Origin: Sulfuritalea sp.
Lineage (GTDB): Bacteria > Pseudomonadota > Gammaproteobacteria > Burkholderiales > Rhodocyclaceae
NCBI GenBank assembly: GCA_030680805.1
Contig: JAUXUK010000106.1
Span: 31,492-95,491 of the forward strand
Direction: 5' to 3'
DNA length: 64,000 bases
Shown here: one piece after another, positions 30,978 to 43,375 of the stretch
Layout: every line of letters begins with the position of its first letter
Numbering within the stretch: position 1 is the first letter of the stretch
The notes under the pieces: generated by a model
What the model was told of the DNA's origin: nothing
The model's input: only the letters and a program-made list of their open reading frames with translations
The model's database searches: none
Position numbers and translations under genes: made by a program

Positions 30978-31840
30978 GCCATCCTCTTCAGCATCGCCGC
31001 AAAATCCCGGCCGACTTCCGGGTGGCGCAAACCGAAAGCCACCGTCGCTTCAAGGTAACCCAGCTTGGAGCCGCAATCGTAGCGCGCACCCTTGTAGCGA
31101 TAGGCCAGTACCTGCTCTTCGGCCAGCAGCGCGGCAATGCCGTCGGTGAGCTGTATCTCGCCGCCGGAACCCTTGCCGATGTGCGCGAGGTGATGAAAGA
31201 TGCGCGGCGTCAGGATGTAACGGCCCACCACGGCCAGTGTCGATGGCGCTTCTTCGGGTCTGGGCTTTTCGACAATGCGCTGGATCTTTTCCAGCGTGTC
31301 GCTCATCGGCGCGCTGTCCACGATGCCGTAGCTCTTGGTGTCCTCGCGCGGCACCTGCTGCACGCCGATCACCGAGCTGCCGTAGTGGTCGTAAACATCA
31401 ACCATCTGCTTCATGATCGGCGGATCGCCATCGAGCAGGTCGTCGGCCAGCAACACCGCAAAGGGTTCGTCGCCCACCGCCGGATAGGCGCAGAGCACCG
31501 CATGGCCGAGGCCCAAAGCTTCCGGCTGGCGGATGTAGATGCAGTTGATGTTCTTCGGAATCATGTTGCGCACGAACTCCAGCAACTCGGTCTTGCCGCG
31601 GTGCTCGAGCTCGCTTTCCAGTTCGTAGGCCTTGTCGAAGTGGTCCTCGATGGCGCGCTTGGAACGGCCGGTGACGAAAATCATGTCCGTGATGCCGGCG
31701 GCGACAGCTTCCTCCACCGCGTACTGGATCAGCGGCTTGTCCACGATGGGCATCATTTCCTTGGGACTGGCCTTGGTCGCGGGCAGGAAGCGGGTGCCCA
31801 TGCCGGCAACGGGGAATACGGCCTTGGTTACTTTCTTCAT
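30974..31840 (-). CDS. galU: UTP--glucose-1-phosphate uridylyltransferase
   Basis: 288 aa from ATG 31840, with AAGGAAC on the minus strand 5 nt upstream. It makes UDP-glucose for cell-envelope glycans. The N-terminal nucleotidyltransferase signature [23 protein letters not shown] and later VLLADDLL and [14 protein letters not shown] are typical. An in-frame longer reading to 31942 is only translated REPIN sequence (DSRLRGNDG) and is rejected. The REPIN lies directly upstream, so it may affect galU mRNA stability or its promoter. Confidence 0.95.
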   Translation of the reverse strand: MKKVTKAVFPVAGMGTRFLPATKASPKEMMPIVDKPLIQYAVEEAVAAGITDMIFVTGRSKRAIEDHFDKAYELESELEHRGKTELLEFVRNMIPKNINCIYIRQPEALGLGHAVLCAYPAVGDEPFAVLLADDLLDGDPPIMKQMVDVYDHYGSSVIGVQQVPREDTKSYGIVDSAPMSDTLEKIQRIVEKPRPEEAPSTLAVVGRYILTPRIFHHLAHIGKGSGGEIQLTDGIAALLAEEQVLAYRYKGARYDCGSKLGYLEATVAFGLRHPEVGRDFAAMLKRMA

Positions 31841-31878
31841 TTCTTGTTCCTTGGCTTGGAATCGATGTCGGTAGATTC

Positions 31879-35551
<3,673 letters not shown>

Positions 35552-35564
35552 ATTCAAGCCACCC

Positions 35565-35657
35565 TTTGGTTACGGCCGCTACGCTTAACGCCGATGCAAC
35601 CGGCGTTAGCCTTCACTGAAACTTCTCTGCGCCTCGTTTTGGTTACGGCCGCTACGC
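35565..35657. repeat. 20-bp direct repeat between zipA and smc
   Basis: TTTGGTTACGGCCGCTACGC occurs at 35565-35584 and 35638-35657, 73 bp apart. The second copy contains the smc stop and its last codons, the first lies just upstream of zipA. The 100-nt gap has no gene; partial duplication of the smc 3' end is the simplest reading. Confidence 0.8.
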
Positions 35658-38600
35658 AGCGGCTTGCTCGCCGGCGAAACGCAGTGCCTCTTCGATGTCG
35701 ACTTCCACGACGCGCGAGACACCTTGCTCCTGCATGGTCACGCCTATCAACTGCTGGGCCATTTCCATGGCGATCTTGTTGTGCGAGATGAAGACGAACT
35801 GGGTCTGCACCGACATGCGCTTGACCATGTCGCAGAAGCGCACCGTGTTCGAGTCGTCGAGCGGGGCATCCACCTCGTCGAGCAGGCAGAACGGCGCCGG
35901 GTTCAACTGGAACAGCGCAAACACCAGCGCGATTGCCGTCAGCGCCTTTTCGCCGCCCGACAGCAGGTGGATCGTGGTGTTCTTCTTGCCGGGCGGCTGC
36001 GCCATGATCTGGATGCCGGCATCGAGGATCTCGTCGCCGGTGAGGATCAGACGCGCCTCGCCGCCGCCGAACAACTGCGGGAACAGCGTGCCGAAATGCA
36101 TGTTGACGGCGTTGTAGGTCTCCTGCAACTGCTCGCGCGTTTCGCGGTCGATGCGCCGGATGGCATCTTCCAGCGTGCCGATGGCTTCGTTCAGATCGCC
36201 CGATTGCGCATCGAGGAAGCCCTTGCGCTCCGAGGCCGTGGCGAGTTCCTCCAGCGCCGCGAGGTTGACCGGACCGAGCGCTTCGATCTCGGCCGTCAGT
36301 CGCACGATCTCGCCTTGCAGGACATTGTCCTTGAGCCTGTCGGCGCCGCCGGCGTTGAGTTCGTCAAGGAAGGGCGCTTCGTCCTCCTCGCTCAGCACGT
36401 GGACTTCGGCCAGCCGCTCGCGGAACTGCTCTTCGTTCATCTGTGCGGCCTGCGCCTTGAGCCGCAGGTCGTTGATCTTGTCGCGCAGCGGCACGACGCC
36501 CTGCTCCAGCTTCATGCGCTGTTCGTCGAGGCCGCGCAAATCGCCGGCTGCCGTTTCCAGCACATTTCGCCGTTCCGCCAGCGCCGACTCCTTGCCCTGC
36601 TTTGCATCCAGTGCGGCATGCAATTGTTCCTGCAGCACGGTATCGCTGATGCCGGCGACTTCGGTGCGCGCAGCCTGGGTTTCAGCTTCGATTCGGTGCA
36701 GTTGACTGGTCGCGGTCGACGCCGCGCGTGCATTGTCTTCCAGCTTCGACAGGCACTCGCGCTCGGAGAAGCCGGCTTCCTGCGCCTCGCGCCCGAGCTG
36801 GATTTCCAGCGCGCGCGCCTCGCGCAGGGCGGCATCCTTCAGCCGGTGCAGTTCCAGCGCCTGCTCGAGGCGCTCGCGCACCTCGCCCAGCCGTTCGCGT
36901 TGCAGTTCCCCCTCGGCCTCGGCGCGCTGGCGACGGGCCTGCTCGGTCTCGTCCTGGCGCTGCAACTCGGCCAGGTCGCGGTCGATCTGCGCCGTGCGCT
37001 CCTCGAAGCGGGCCTGCGCCTGAGTCAGCTTCAGAGCGTCGACCTGCGCCGCATGCAAGCCTTGCTGCGCTTCCTGCATCGAACGCCGGGCGGCGCTGAG
37101 GTGGCCCTGGCTCTCGGTCAGCTGCAACTCGGCCGTGCGCTGCACTTCACGCGCTGCCTCTTCGGCCGCGGCACGCGTCGCCAGCAAGCCGGCCAGTTCA
37201 TCGATCTCGCGCTGGCGTTCGATGACGCCGTGGGTTTTCGCATCCGGCACATAGAGCGTCAGTCCGGCGGGCGTCATTACGTGGCCGGCGCGCGAGACGC
37301 GCTGGCCCGAAGCAATCGGCAACTCTGCCGCGAGATCCTCGGCAACGCTGACGTCGGCCAGCCATTCGTCGAGCACGCCCGACCAGCGCGGATCATCGCA
37401 GCGCACCTTGCTGCGCAGGCTGGCGGCCGCGGGTGCTGCGCCCGCGGAGGCACGGGCAAACGCCAGGGTCAGAATCGCCGGGGGCGGTGCGGCGAGTGCC
37501 GCGCGCACGGTGTCCGCGTCTGCGCTGAGTGCCGAGAAGCGCTCGCGCAACACGGCTTCGACCGCGGTTTCCCAACCCGCCTCGACCTGGATCGCCTGCC
37601 ACAGGGGCTTGGCGTCGGCCAGATGGCGGGCCTTGAGCCAGTCGCCGATCTCGCCGCTTTGCGCCACCTTGGCCTGCAACTGCGCCAGCGCGTCATGGCG
37701 GGCGCGGGTTTCGGTAAGGCTGCGATGCGCCGCCTGCAGCGCTTCGCGGGCCGTGCGCAGCCGCGCCTCGGCTTCCGGCACGGAAGCCTGTAGTGTGGCG
37801 ACGCGCTCCTGCGCGGCGGCAAGTGCCGCTTCGGCCGCGGTTTCTTTTTCTTTCGAAGCCGCCAGCAAGCCCGGATCGGGGGCGCCCAGCGCCTGTCGAT
37901 CCTGCTCCAGCCGGCTGCGACGCTGGACCAGATTTTCCAGCGCACGAACGGCGTGTCCCTTGTCGGCGTCGGCCAGACGCAGCGCCTGTTCGGCCTCGCT
38001 CAAGGCGCGGCGGGCTTCGGTGACATCGGTGCCGGCCGCCTGCACGGCCTCTTCGGTATCGGGCAAACGCGCGGCGGCTTCCTGATGCCGGGCGGCCGCT
38101 GTGGCGGAACGGGTACGTGAGTTTTCGAGCAGCAGCTTCCAGCGCGCTTCGTCCTCGGCCAACTGGCCGTGCTGCGTGCGCCAGTGCGCTTCCTCCGCGC
38201 CCAGTTGACTCAGACGGGCTTCCAGCCGCGAGCGCGAATCACGCAGATGGCCGATTTCGGATTCAAGGCGGCTGACTTCGGTATTGGCCGCGAACATCTC
38301 GGCCTGCGACGCGTGCAAGGCATCCGACGCCGAATAATGGCTCTCGCGCGCGTGCTCGACGCGCGCCTCGACTTCGCGCAGTTGCGCGGTTTCGGCCTCG
38401 ACACGATTGACGGCTTCTTCAACCTGCCGATTCAGCCGCTCGCTGTCGTGTTTGGCGTCATTGCGTTTCTTCAGCCACAACAGGGTCTGCTTGCGCGACA
38501 CCTGCTGGTGCAGGTCGCGATATTGCTGGGCGACCGTGGCCTGCCCCTGCAAGTGACTGACCTGCGTTTCCAGCTCGTTGCGGATGTCATCGACGCGGGC

Positions 38601-39173
38601 GATGTTCTCGCGCGCATCTTCCAGGCGGTGTTCGGTTTCCTTGCGGCGTTCCTTGTACTTGGTGACACCCGCCGCTTCTTCGAGGAAGAAGCGCAGCTCG
38701 TCGGGCTTGGCCTCGACGATGCGCGAGATCATGCCCTGGCCGATGATGGCGTAAGCACGCGGGCCGAGGCCGGTGCCGAGGAACAGATCGATCACGTCGC
38801 GCCGGCGCACGTGCAGGTTGTTGATGTAGTAGCTTGAATTGCCTTCGCGGTCGAGCACCCGCTTGACCGTGATTTCCGCGTACTGGCTCCATTGCCCGGC
38901 GGCGCGACCCTGGGCGTTGTCGAAATACAGCTCGACGCTGGCGCGGCTGACTTCCTTGCGGTTGCCCGAACCCTTGAAGATCACATCCTGGATTGACTCG
39001 CCGCGCAGCTCGGAGGCCTTCGATTCGCCCAGCACCCAGCGCACGGCATCGATGATGTTCGACTTGCCGCAGCCATTGGGGCCGACCACACCCGCCAACT
39101 GGCCGGGGAAAAGCACGGTGGTGGGCTCGACAAACGACTTGAAGCCCGACATTTTCAGCTTGTTTAGACGCAC
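35652..39173 (-). CDS. smc: Chromosome segregation protein SMC
   Basis: 1173 aa from GTG 39173 (reads RLNKLKMSGFKSFVEPT); the open frame continues to 39317 but the extra residues are not SMC-like and cover the queF promoter. Walker A is GPNGCGKSNIID, signature LLSGGEKALTAIAL, Walker B FCLLDEVDAPLDD. Two long coiled coils flank a hinge around residues 520-650 (AGWETAVEAVLRERFSAL, TPAGLTLYVPDAK). It organises and segregates the chromosome; ScpA and ScpB are not in the window. Confidence 0.96.
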   Translation of the reverse strand: MRLNKLKMSGFKSFVEPTTVLFPGQLAGVVGPNGCGKSNIIDAVRWVLGESKASELRGESIQDVIFKGSGNRKEVSRASVELYFDNAQGRAAGQWSQYAEITVKRVLDREGNSSYYINNLHVRRRDVIDLFLGTGLGPRAYAIIGQGMISRIVEAKPDELRFFLEEAAGVTKYKERRKETEHRLEDARENIARVDDIRNELETQVSHLQGQATVAQQYRDLHQQVSRKQTLLWLKKRNDAKHDSERLNRQVEEAVNRVEAETAQLREVEARVEHARESHYSASDALHASQAEMFAANTEVSRLESEIGHLRDSRSRLEARLSQLGAEEAHWRTQHGQLAEDEARWKLLLENSRTRSATAAARHQEAAARLPDTEEAVQAAGTDVTEARRALSEAEQALRLADADKGHAVRALENLVQRRSRLEQDRQALGAPDPGLLAASKEKETAAEAALAAAQERVATLQASVPEAEARLRTAREALQAAHRSLTETRARHDALAQLQAKVAQSGEIGDWLKARHLADAKPLWQAIQVEAGWETAVEAVLRERFSALSADADTVRAALAAPPPAILTLAFARASAGAAPAAASLRSKVRCDDPRWSGVLDEWLADVSVAEDLAAELPIASGQRVSRAGHVMTPAGLTLYVPDAKTHGVIERQREIDELAGLLATRAAAEEAAREVQRTAELQLTESQGHLSAARRSMQEAQQGLHAAQVDALKLTQAQARFEERTAQIDRDLAELQRQDETEQARRQRAEAEGELQRERLGEVRERLEQALELHRLKDAALREARALEIQLGREAQEAGFSERECLSKLEDNARAASTATSQLHRIEAETQAARTEVAGISDTVLQEQLHAALDAKQGKESALAERRNVLETAAGDLRGLDEQRMKLEQGVVPLRDKINDLRLKAQAAQMNEEQFRERLAEVHVLSEEDEAPFLDELNAGGADRLKDNVLQGEIVRLTAEIEALGPVNLAALEELATASERKGFLDAQSGDLNEAIGTLEDAIRRIDRETREQLQETYNAVNMHFGTLFPQLFGGGEARLILTGDEILDAGIQIMAQPPGKKNTTIHLLSGGEKALTAIALVFALFQLNPAPFCLLDEVDAPLDDSNTVRFCDMVKRMSVQTQFVFISHNKIAMEMAQQLIGVTMQEQGVSRVVEVDIEEALRFAGEQAAA

Positions 39174-39204
39174 GGGGGATGAACCGGAAAAATGATGACG
39201 AAAG

Positions 39205-39232
39205 TGTGACTCGAGAACCGTGCCATTATAAT
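39205..39232 (+). promoter_or_regulatory. queF promoter
   Basis: TGTGAC at 39205-39210, a 16-bp spacer and a perfect TATAAT at 39227-39232. The predicted start near 39239 leaves a leader of about 26 nt before the queF ATG, too short for a preQ1 riboswitch. Confidence 0.7.
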
Positions 39233-39264
39233 CGGTCCCGACCCTCTTACCGCACCCAGCCAGC

Positions 39265-39696
39265 ATGCCAAAGCCAGCCATCCAGACCCGCGCCAAGGCG
39301 CTGGAAACCTTCGCCAACCCCGCGCCGCACAGGGATTACCAGATCCACATGGAAATCCCGGAATTCACTTGTCTTTGTCCCAAGACCGGGCAGCCGGATT
39401 TCGCCGTGCTGACGCTCGACTACATCGCCGACACGCTGTGCGTCGAGCTCAAAAGCCTCAAGTTCTACATCTGGAGCTTCCGCGACGAAGGACATTTCCA
39501 CGAAGATGTCGCCAACCGCATCCTCGATGATCTGGCGAAAGCCGTGAAGCCGCGCTTCATGCGCCTCACGGCGCGCTTCTACGTGCGCGGCGGAATTTTC
39601 ACCAATGTGGTGGCGGAACACCGCAAGAAGGGCTGGAAGCCGGCGGCGAAGATCGAACTGGCCGAGTTTTCACCGCAGTCGAACACCCGCGGCTGA
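39265..39696 (+). CDS. queF: NADPH-dependent 7-cyano-7-deazaguanine reductase (type I QueF)
   Basis: 143 aa, the length of unimodular type I QueF. It reduces preQ0 to preQ1 in queuosine synthesis. The catalytic Cys lies in [13 protein letters not shown] and the family motif follows as [22 protein letters not shown]. It is monocistronic: own promoter at 39205-39232 and a good terminator at 39713-39742. No other queuosine gene is adjacent. Confidence 0.96.
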   Translation: MPKPAIQTRAKALETFANPAPHRDYQIHMEIPEFTCLCPKTGQPDFAVLTLDYIADTLCVELKSLKFYIWSFRDEGHFHEDVANRILDDLAKAVKPRFMRLTARFYVRGGIFTNVVAEHRKKGWKPAAKIELAEFSPQSNTRG

Positions 39697-39712
39697 GGCG
39701 TAACGCCTAAAC

Positions 39713-39742
39713 ACCCCATCCAGTCGATGGGGTCATATTTTT
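39713..39742 (+). terminator. Rho-independent terminator of queF
   Basis: Stem ACCCCATC / GATGGGGT with loop CAGTC, followed by CATATTTTTTAA. Confidence 0.88.
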
Positions 39743-39787
39743 TAATAATTGGCATAGAATGAGTCCACTAAGTACCGGAGTCATGCC

Positions 39788-40054
39788 ATGTCCATCGCCA
39801 TCCGCGAGTTGAAAGCCAGCCTCTCCCGCGTGCTGTCGCGCGCGCAGCAGGGCGAAATCATCGAGGTCACGTCCCACAACAAGCCTATTGCCCGCATCGT
39901 CGGCATCCCGCTTCAGGCCGAGGCAGGACTGCGTGGCCTGATTGCCTGCGGCACCCTTTCATGGAGCGGCGGCAAACCCAGGCCGAGAGCGCCTCTGGAA
40001 ATGTCGCCACGCGGAACACCGGTCAGCCAGATGGTGCTGGAGGACCGGCGTTGA
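39788..40054 (+). CDS. Phd/YefM-family antitoxin (second pair)
   Basis: 88 aa. The N-terminus IAIRELKASLSRVLSRAQQGE, then ITVTSHNKPIARIVG-type segment (here VTSHNKPIARIVG), fits the Phd/YefM fold. The C-terminal part (PLEMSPRGTPVSQMVLEDRR) would bind the toxin. A -10-like TAGAAT at 39755-39760 lies upstream, but no clear palindrome as in the first pair. Its stop overlaps the toxin start. Confidence 0.9.
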   Translation: MSIAIRELKASLSRVLSRAQQGEIIEVTSHNKPIARIVGIPLQAEAGLRGLIACGTLSWSGGKPRPRAPLEMSPRGTPVSQMVLEDRR

Positions 40055-40476
40055 TCCTGTTCTGCGACACATCGGCGCTGGTCAAGCTGTACATCAAGGA
40101 AGACTCCAGCGACGAGATGCAGGCGCTGGCCCGCTCGGCCTCCGCCATCGCGGTGTGTCGCATTGCCTGGGCTGAAATCATGGCGGCACTGTCGCGCCGA
40201 GCGCGCGAAAACTCAAGCGATGCCGAAGCAATCGAGACGGTCCGCGTGCGCCTGCGCACCGACTGGCCCCGCTACGCCATCGTCGAAGTCACTCAGCCGC
40301 TGGTGGAACTGGCCGGTGAGTATGCGGACACCTTCGCCCTGCGCGGCTACGACAGTGTTCAACTAGCCGCCGCCCGCAGCTTGCAGGACGCGATGAGCGA
40401 ACCGCTTCACTTTGCCTGTTTCGACGCCCGTCTGCAAAAGTCGGCCAAAGTACTGGGGATGTCGACACACGCCTAG
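40051..40476 (+). CDS. PIN-domain toxin (second pair)
   Basis: 141 aa from TTG 40051, which overlaps the antitoxin TGA (TTGA). PIN residues: D in LFCDTSALVKLY, E in AWAEIMAAL, D in RGYDSVQLAAA, D in CFDARL. The YDSVQLAAA motif places it in the VapC group with PIN proteins of the COG1848 type. It is unrelated in detail to the first toxin at 27197. Target RNA unknown. Confidence 0.9.
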   Translation: MILFCDTSALVKLYIKEDSSDEMQALARSASAIAVCRIAWAEIMAALSRRARENSSDAEAIETVRVRLRTDWPRYAIVEVTQPLVELAGEYADTFALRGYDSVQLAAARSLQDAMSEPLHFACFDARLQKSAKVLGMSTHA

Positions 40477-40515
40477 CCTCGCCGCCAACGACCTTTCATG
40501 TCAACGGCATCAACA

Positions 40516-40540
40516 AAAAGTCGGCGCTGACGATACGGCG
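40516..40540 (+). repeat. Dispersed 25-bp motif, intergenic copy
   Basis: AAAAGTCGGCGCTG then ACGATACGGCG, 39 nt after the PIN toxin stop. The 138-nt gap to the next gene has no other feature. CTTTCATGTCAAC just before it (40491-40503) is also found beside the 60428 copy, in the opposite relative position. Confidence 0.75.
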
Positions 40541-40614
40541 AGGTCGATGCGAACGAGACAACGGAAGGCTGGTATGCGCCCTTTGCCGTCAGCGGGCAAC
40601 TCGCACCTTTGCTA

Positions 40615-41373
40615 TCAGCCTTTCTTGCGCTTGAGAAAACTGCCGATCCGCGCCGCCACTTCGGGACTGGTCTGGGTCAGCGCGGCGGTCAGCGACTCGA
40701 CGTAGAAACCGTCGTCGGTGGACATGTTGCTGATGCGCTGGATGGCGGTGACCATGGCGTAGTTCGCCATCGGCGCATTCTCCGCGATGCGGCCGGCCAG
40801 CTCGCGCGCCTTGGCCATGCCGGCGCCGGCGTCCACCAGATAGTGGGACAGGCCCAGCTGCTGCCCTTCTTCGGCCCTGTAGATGCGGCCCGTCAGCATC
40901 ATTTCGCACATGCGACCCTGGCCGATGATGCGCGCCACGCGCACTGAAGCGCCACCGCCGACGAAAATGCCGTGGCGGCCTTCCGGCAGTTGATAGATCG
41001 CCGAAGCTTCGGCGATACGCACATGCGTCGATGTCGCCAGTTCGAGCCCGCCGCCCATGACCGCGCCTTGCATGACACAGATCACCGGCATGCCGGACAT
41101 CTGGATCTTGTTGAATACCCGATGCCAGCCCTGCGAATGCTTCATCACACCAAAGGGTTCGCGATGCTGGTGTTCGGAGAGGTCGAGCCCGGCGCAGAAA
41201 TGCTCGCCTTCGCCGGCCAGGATCACCGCACGGGCATCTTCCGGCGCCGCATCCCAGGCCTTTTCCAGCGCCGCCAGCAGGCGGTCGCTGATGGCGTTGC
41301 GCTTGGCCGGACGGGCCAGCGTGATGGTGTAGATGCTGTCCGCGAAAGAGGTTTTGATCAGATGTTCAGTCAC
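40615..41373 (-). CDS. Enoyl-CoA hydratase/isomerase (crotonase family)
   Basis: 252 aa from GTG 41373, which follows AAGGGCGATGCA and lies 11 nt after the acyl-CoA synthetase stop. Crotonase fold with oxyanion-hole motifs HFCAGLDL and VMGGGLELA; IFVGGGASVRVARIIG and MMLTGRIY follow. In this operon, beside a feruloyl-CoA-synthetase-like ligase, it would hydrate (and perhaps retro-aldol cleave) the CoA thioester of a phenylpropenoid or similar unsaturated acid. Specificity is inferred from context only. Confidence 0.87.
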   Translation of the reverse strand: MTEHLIKTSFADSIYTITLARPAKRNAISDRLLAALEKAWDAAPEDARAVILAGEGEHFCAGLDLSEHQHREPFGVMKHSQGWHRVFNKIQMSGMPVICVMQGAVMGGGLELATSTHVRIAEASAIYQLPEGRHGIFVGGGASVRVARIIGQGRMCEMMLTGRIYRAEEGQQLGLSHYLVDAGAGMAKARELAGRIAENAPMANYAMVTAIQRISNMSTDDGFYVESLTAALTQTSPEVAARIGSFLKRKKG

Positions 41374-41384
41374 TGCATCGCCCT

Positions 41385-43259
41385 TCAATGTGCGCCGAGC
41401 GTGATGACACCGCTGTCGGGTACGTCGGAATACAAATGCACCACCAGATCGGCACGGCGAGTGAGCACGGCGCGCTGGTTGATGTAACCCTTGTCGGTAA
41501 TCTCGCCGGCTTCGGTCGAGGGCGGCTCGGCCATCAACAACATTCGCGAGGGATAGGTGCTCGATCCGCCGCCTTCGCGTTTCATGCGCAGCAGCCCCTC
41601 GCGTAGCCGTTCCTTGACCATCGGATGCCCCAGCACCTGATCGGGCGGCGCATCGGTGGCGAGGCCCGCCAGGCGGCGGCATTCGGACATGTTCGGAAAC
41701 ACCAGAAAGCCGATTTCGTCGCGATCGTGGCCGGTCACCACGATGTCCTGTGCCACCGGCGACAAGGCGTCGATGCCGGCCACGCGCAGGCTGCCGACAT
41801 GCACCCAGGTGCCGGTCGTCAGCTTGAAGTCCTCGGCCACGCGGCCATCGAAGAGCAACCCCTGTTCGGGCTTCCGTGCATCGACGAACTCCACCGCATC
41901 ACCGATGATGTAGTAACCCTCTTCGTCGAAGGCTTCCCGCGTCAGCTTCGGCTGCTTCCAGTACCCCGGAAAAACGTTCGGCCCCTTGACGCGCACCTCC
42001 AGCTTGTCGGCTACGGGCACCAGCTTGAGTTCGGTGCCGGGAATCGGTACGCCGATCACGCCGGAGCGCACCGCCTGGAAGTGGCAATCGGTGGCGGCCG
42101 GAGCGGTTTCGGTCGAGCCCCAGGACGACAGCATGGTCACCGGCTCGCCAAGTTCCATGTGCGCCAGGCGTTCCAGTTCCTCCCACAAGTGCTGCGGCAA
42201 CGCCGCGCCGGCATAGAAAATGATCTGCAGACGCGAGAAGAAATTCTTGCGCAAGGCCGCGTTGTCGCGCAACAGCGGCACCAGCATGTCGTAGGCGCGC
42301 GGCACGCTGAAGTACTGCGTCGGCGCAATCTCGGTGAGGTTGCGCACCGTCTTCTCGAGCAGGCCGGGCGCCGGCTTGCCGCCGTCGATGTAGAAACTGC
42401 CGCCCCAGCACAGCACCTTGTTGAAGCAGTAATTGCCGCCGAAGACGTGGCTCCAGGGCAGCCAGTCCACGATCACCGGCTTCTGTATCGCCATGAAAGG
42501 CCAGATCTGTGCGTTGGCTTCCTGGTTCGAGCAGATCATGCGCTGGGTGGTGATGACCGCTTTCGGTGCGCCGATCGACCCGGAGGTGAACAGGAACTTG
42601 GCGATGGTGTCGAGGCTCACCGACTTGAAGGCGCGCTGCACGGCCGCATACTTGCCCGTTGGGTCCGCGCCTGCCTGCTCCATCGCGGCAAACGCATAAG
42701 TGCCCGTTTGCGGCTGGCTGTTGCTGCCGGCAATCACGATGCCGTCATGCAGCCCTTTCACCGCCTCGATTGCCGGCATGAAGCGCTCGATCGGATCGGC
42801 GAAAATCACGCCGGGACGCAGCAGCTCGACGTTGGCCTTGAGCTTGGCGAAGTCGCGCGACATCAGCGAATTGCCGGGTGACACGGCGCAGTGCGGAACG
42901 CCGATGTGCATGCAGGCCAGCATCAGCAGGGCGTGCTCGACGCCATTGTCGGAGAGCACCACGACCGGGCGCTGCGGTGAGAGATCGAGCCCGAGCAGCG
43001 CGTTGGCAATCGCCTTGACGCGCGAGAGCGCCGTGGCATAACTGACCTTCGCCCATTCGCCATCGGCTCCGCGTTCGGCGAGAAAAATAGTATCGGGCGT
43101 TTCGCGCGCCCAGCGTTCGAGCCACTCGCCGCTGCAGCGGACCGAACTCGGTGGCAGGGCGATGGCCGACCGCATCAGTCGGCTGCCGTCGGGACGGGTT
43201 TCGAGAATTACCGATGGCCGGGCAAACAGTTCGGCCGGCTTCCTTGCGATCTGTTTCAT
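41385..43259 (-). CDS. Feruloyl-CoA-synthetase-like acyl-CoA ligase
   Basis: 624 aa from ATG 43259; an open frame to a TTG at 43310 is not used. AMP-dependent ligase family: P-loop-like FTSGSIGAPKAVITT, adenylation motif SSWGSTETAPA, and GLLFDGRVAEDFKL with a C-terminal Lys-bearing domain. The N-terminus (SGEWLERWARETPDTIFLAER) and overall length are those of proteins annotated feruloyl-CoA synthase. It likely forms the CoA thioester of an aromatic acid for the hydratase downstream. The P-loop has an unusual Ile (SGSIG for SGSTG). Confidence 0.85.
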   Translation of the reverse strand: MKQIARKPAELFARPSVILETRPDGSRLMRSAIALPPSSVRCSGEWLERWARETPDTIFLAERGADGEWAKVSYATALSRVKAIANALLGLDLSPQRPVVVLSDNGVEHALLMLACMHIGVPHCAVSPGNSLMSRDFAKLKANVELLRPGVIFADPIERFMPAIEAVKGLHDGIVIAGSNSQPQTGTYAFAAMEQAGADPTGKYAAVQRAFKSVSLDTIAKFLFTSGSIGAPKAVITTQRMICSNQEANAQIWPFMAIQKPVIVDWLPWSHVFGGNYCFNKVLCWGGSFYIDGGKPAPGLLEKTVRNLTEIAPTQYFSVPRAYDMLVPLLRDNAALRKNFFSRLQIIFYAGAALPQHLWEELERLAHMELGEPVTMLSSWGSTETAPAATDCHFQAVRSGVIGVPIPGTELKLVPVADKLEVRVKGPNVFPGYWKQPKLTREAFDEEGYYIIGDAVEFVDARKPEQGLLFDGRVAEDFKLTTGTWVHVGSLRVAGIDALSPVAQDIVVTGHDRDEIGFLVFPNMSECRRLAGLATDAPPDQVLGHPMVKERLREGLLRMKREGGGSSTYPSRMLLMAEPPSTEAGEITDKGYINQRAVLTRRADLVVHLYSDVPDSGVITLGAH

Positions 43260-43321
43260 GGCGGAGGTCTCTCGGATATCTGGGTTCTGCGAAACCGGGA
43301 AATCAGGCAACGCATCGAATG

Positions 43322-43352
43322 CCGGCCTCGCGGCGCAAGGGCGCGAGGCCGG
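43322..43352 (-). other. Strong intercistronic hairpin
   Basis: CCGGCCTCGCG and CGCGAGGCCGG pair over 11 bp with a 9-nt loop. No T-run follows. It lies between the binding-protein gene and the ligase gene of one operon, where such stems usually protect the 3' end of the upstream message and raise binding-protein levels. Confidence 0.7.
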
Positions 43353-43375
43353 TGATGCCGAAACTCAGGACAAGC

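Noticed and set aside
39233..39264. preQ1 riboswitch before queF
   Set aside because: The leader from the predicted start is only about 26 nt, too short, and has no pseudoknot-like elements.
39174..39317. N-terminal extension of SMC
   Set aside because: Non-homologous residues that would cover the queF promoter; GTG 39173 starts at the conserved RLNKLK motif.
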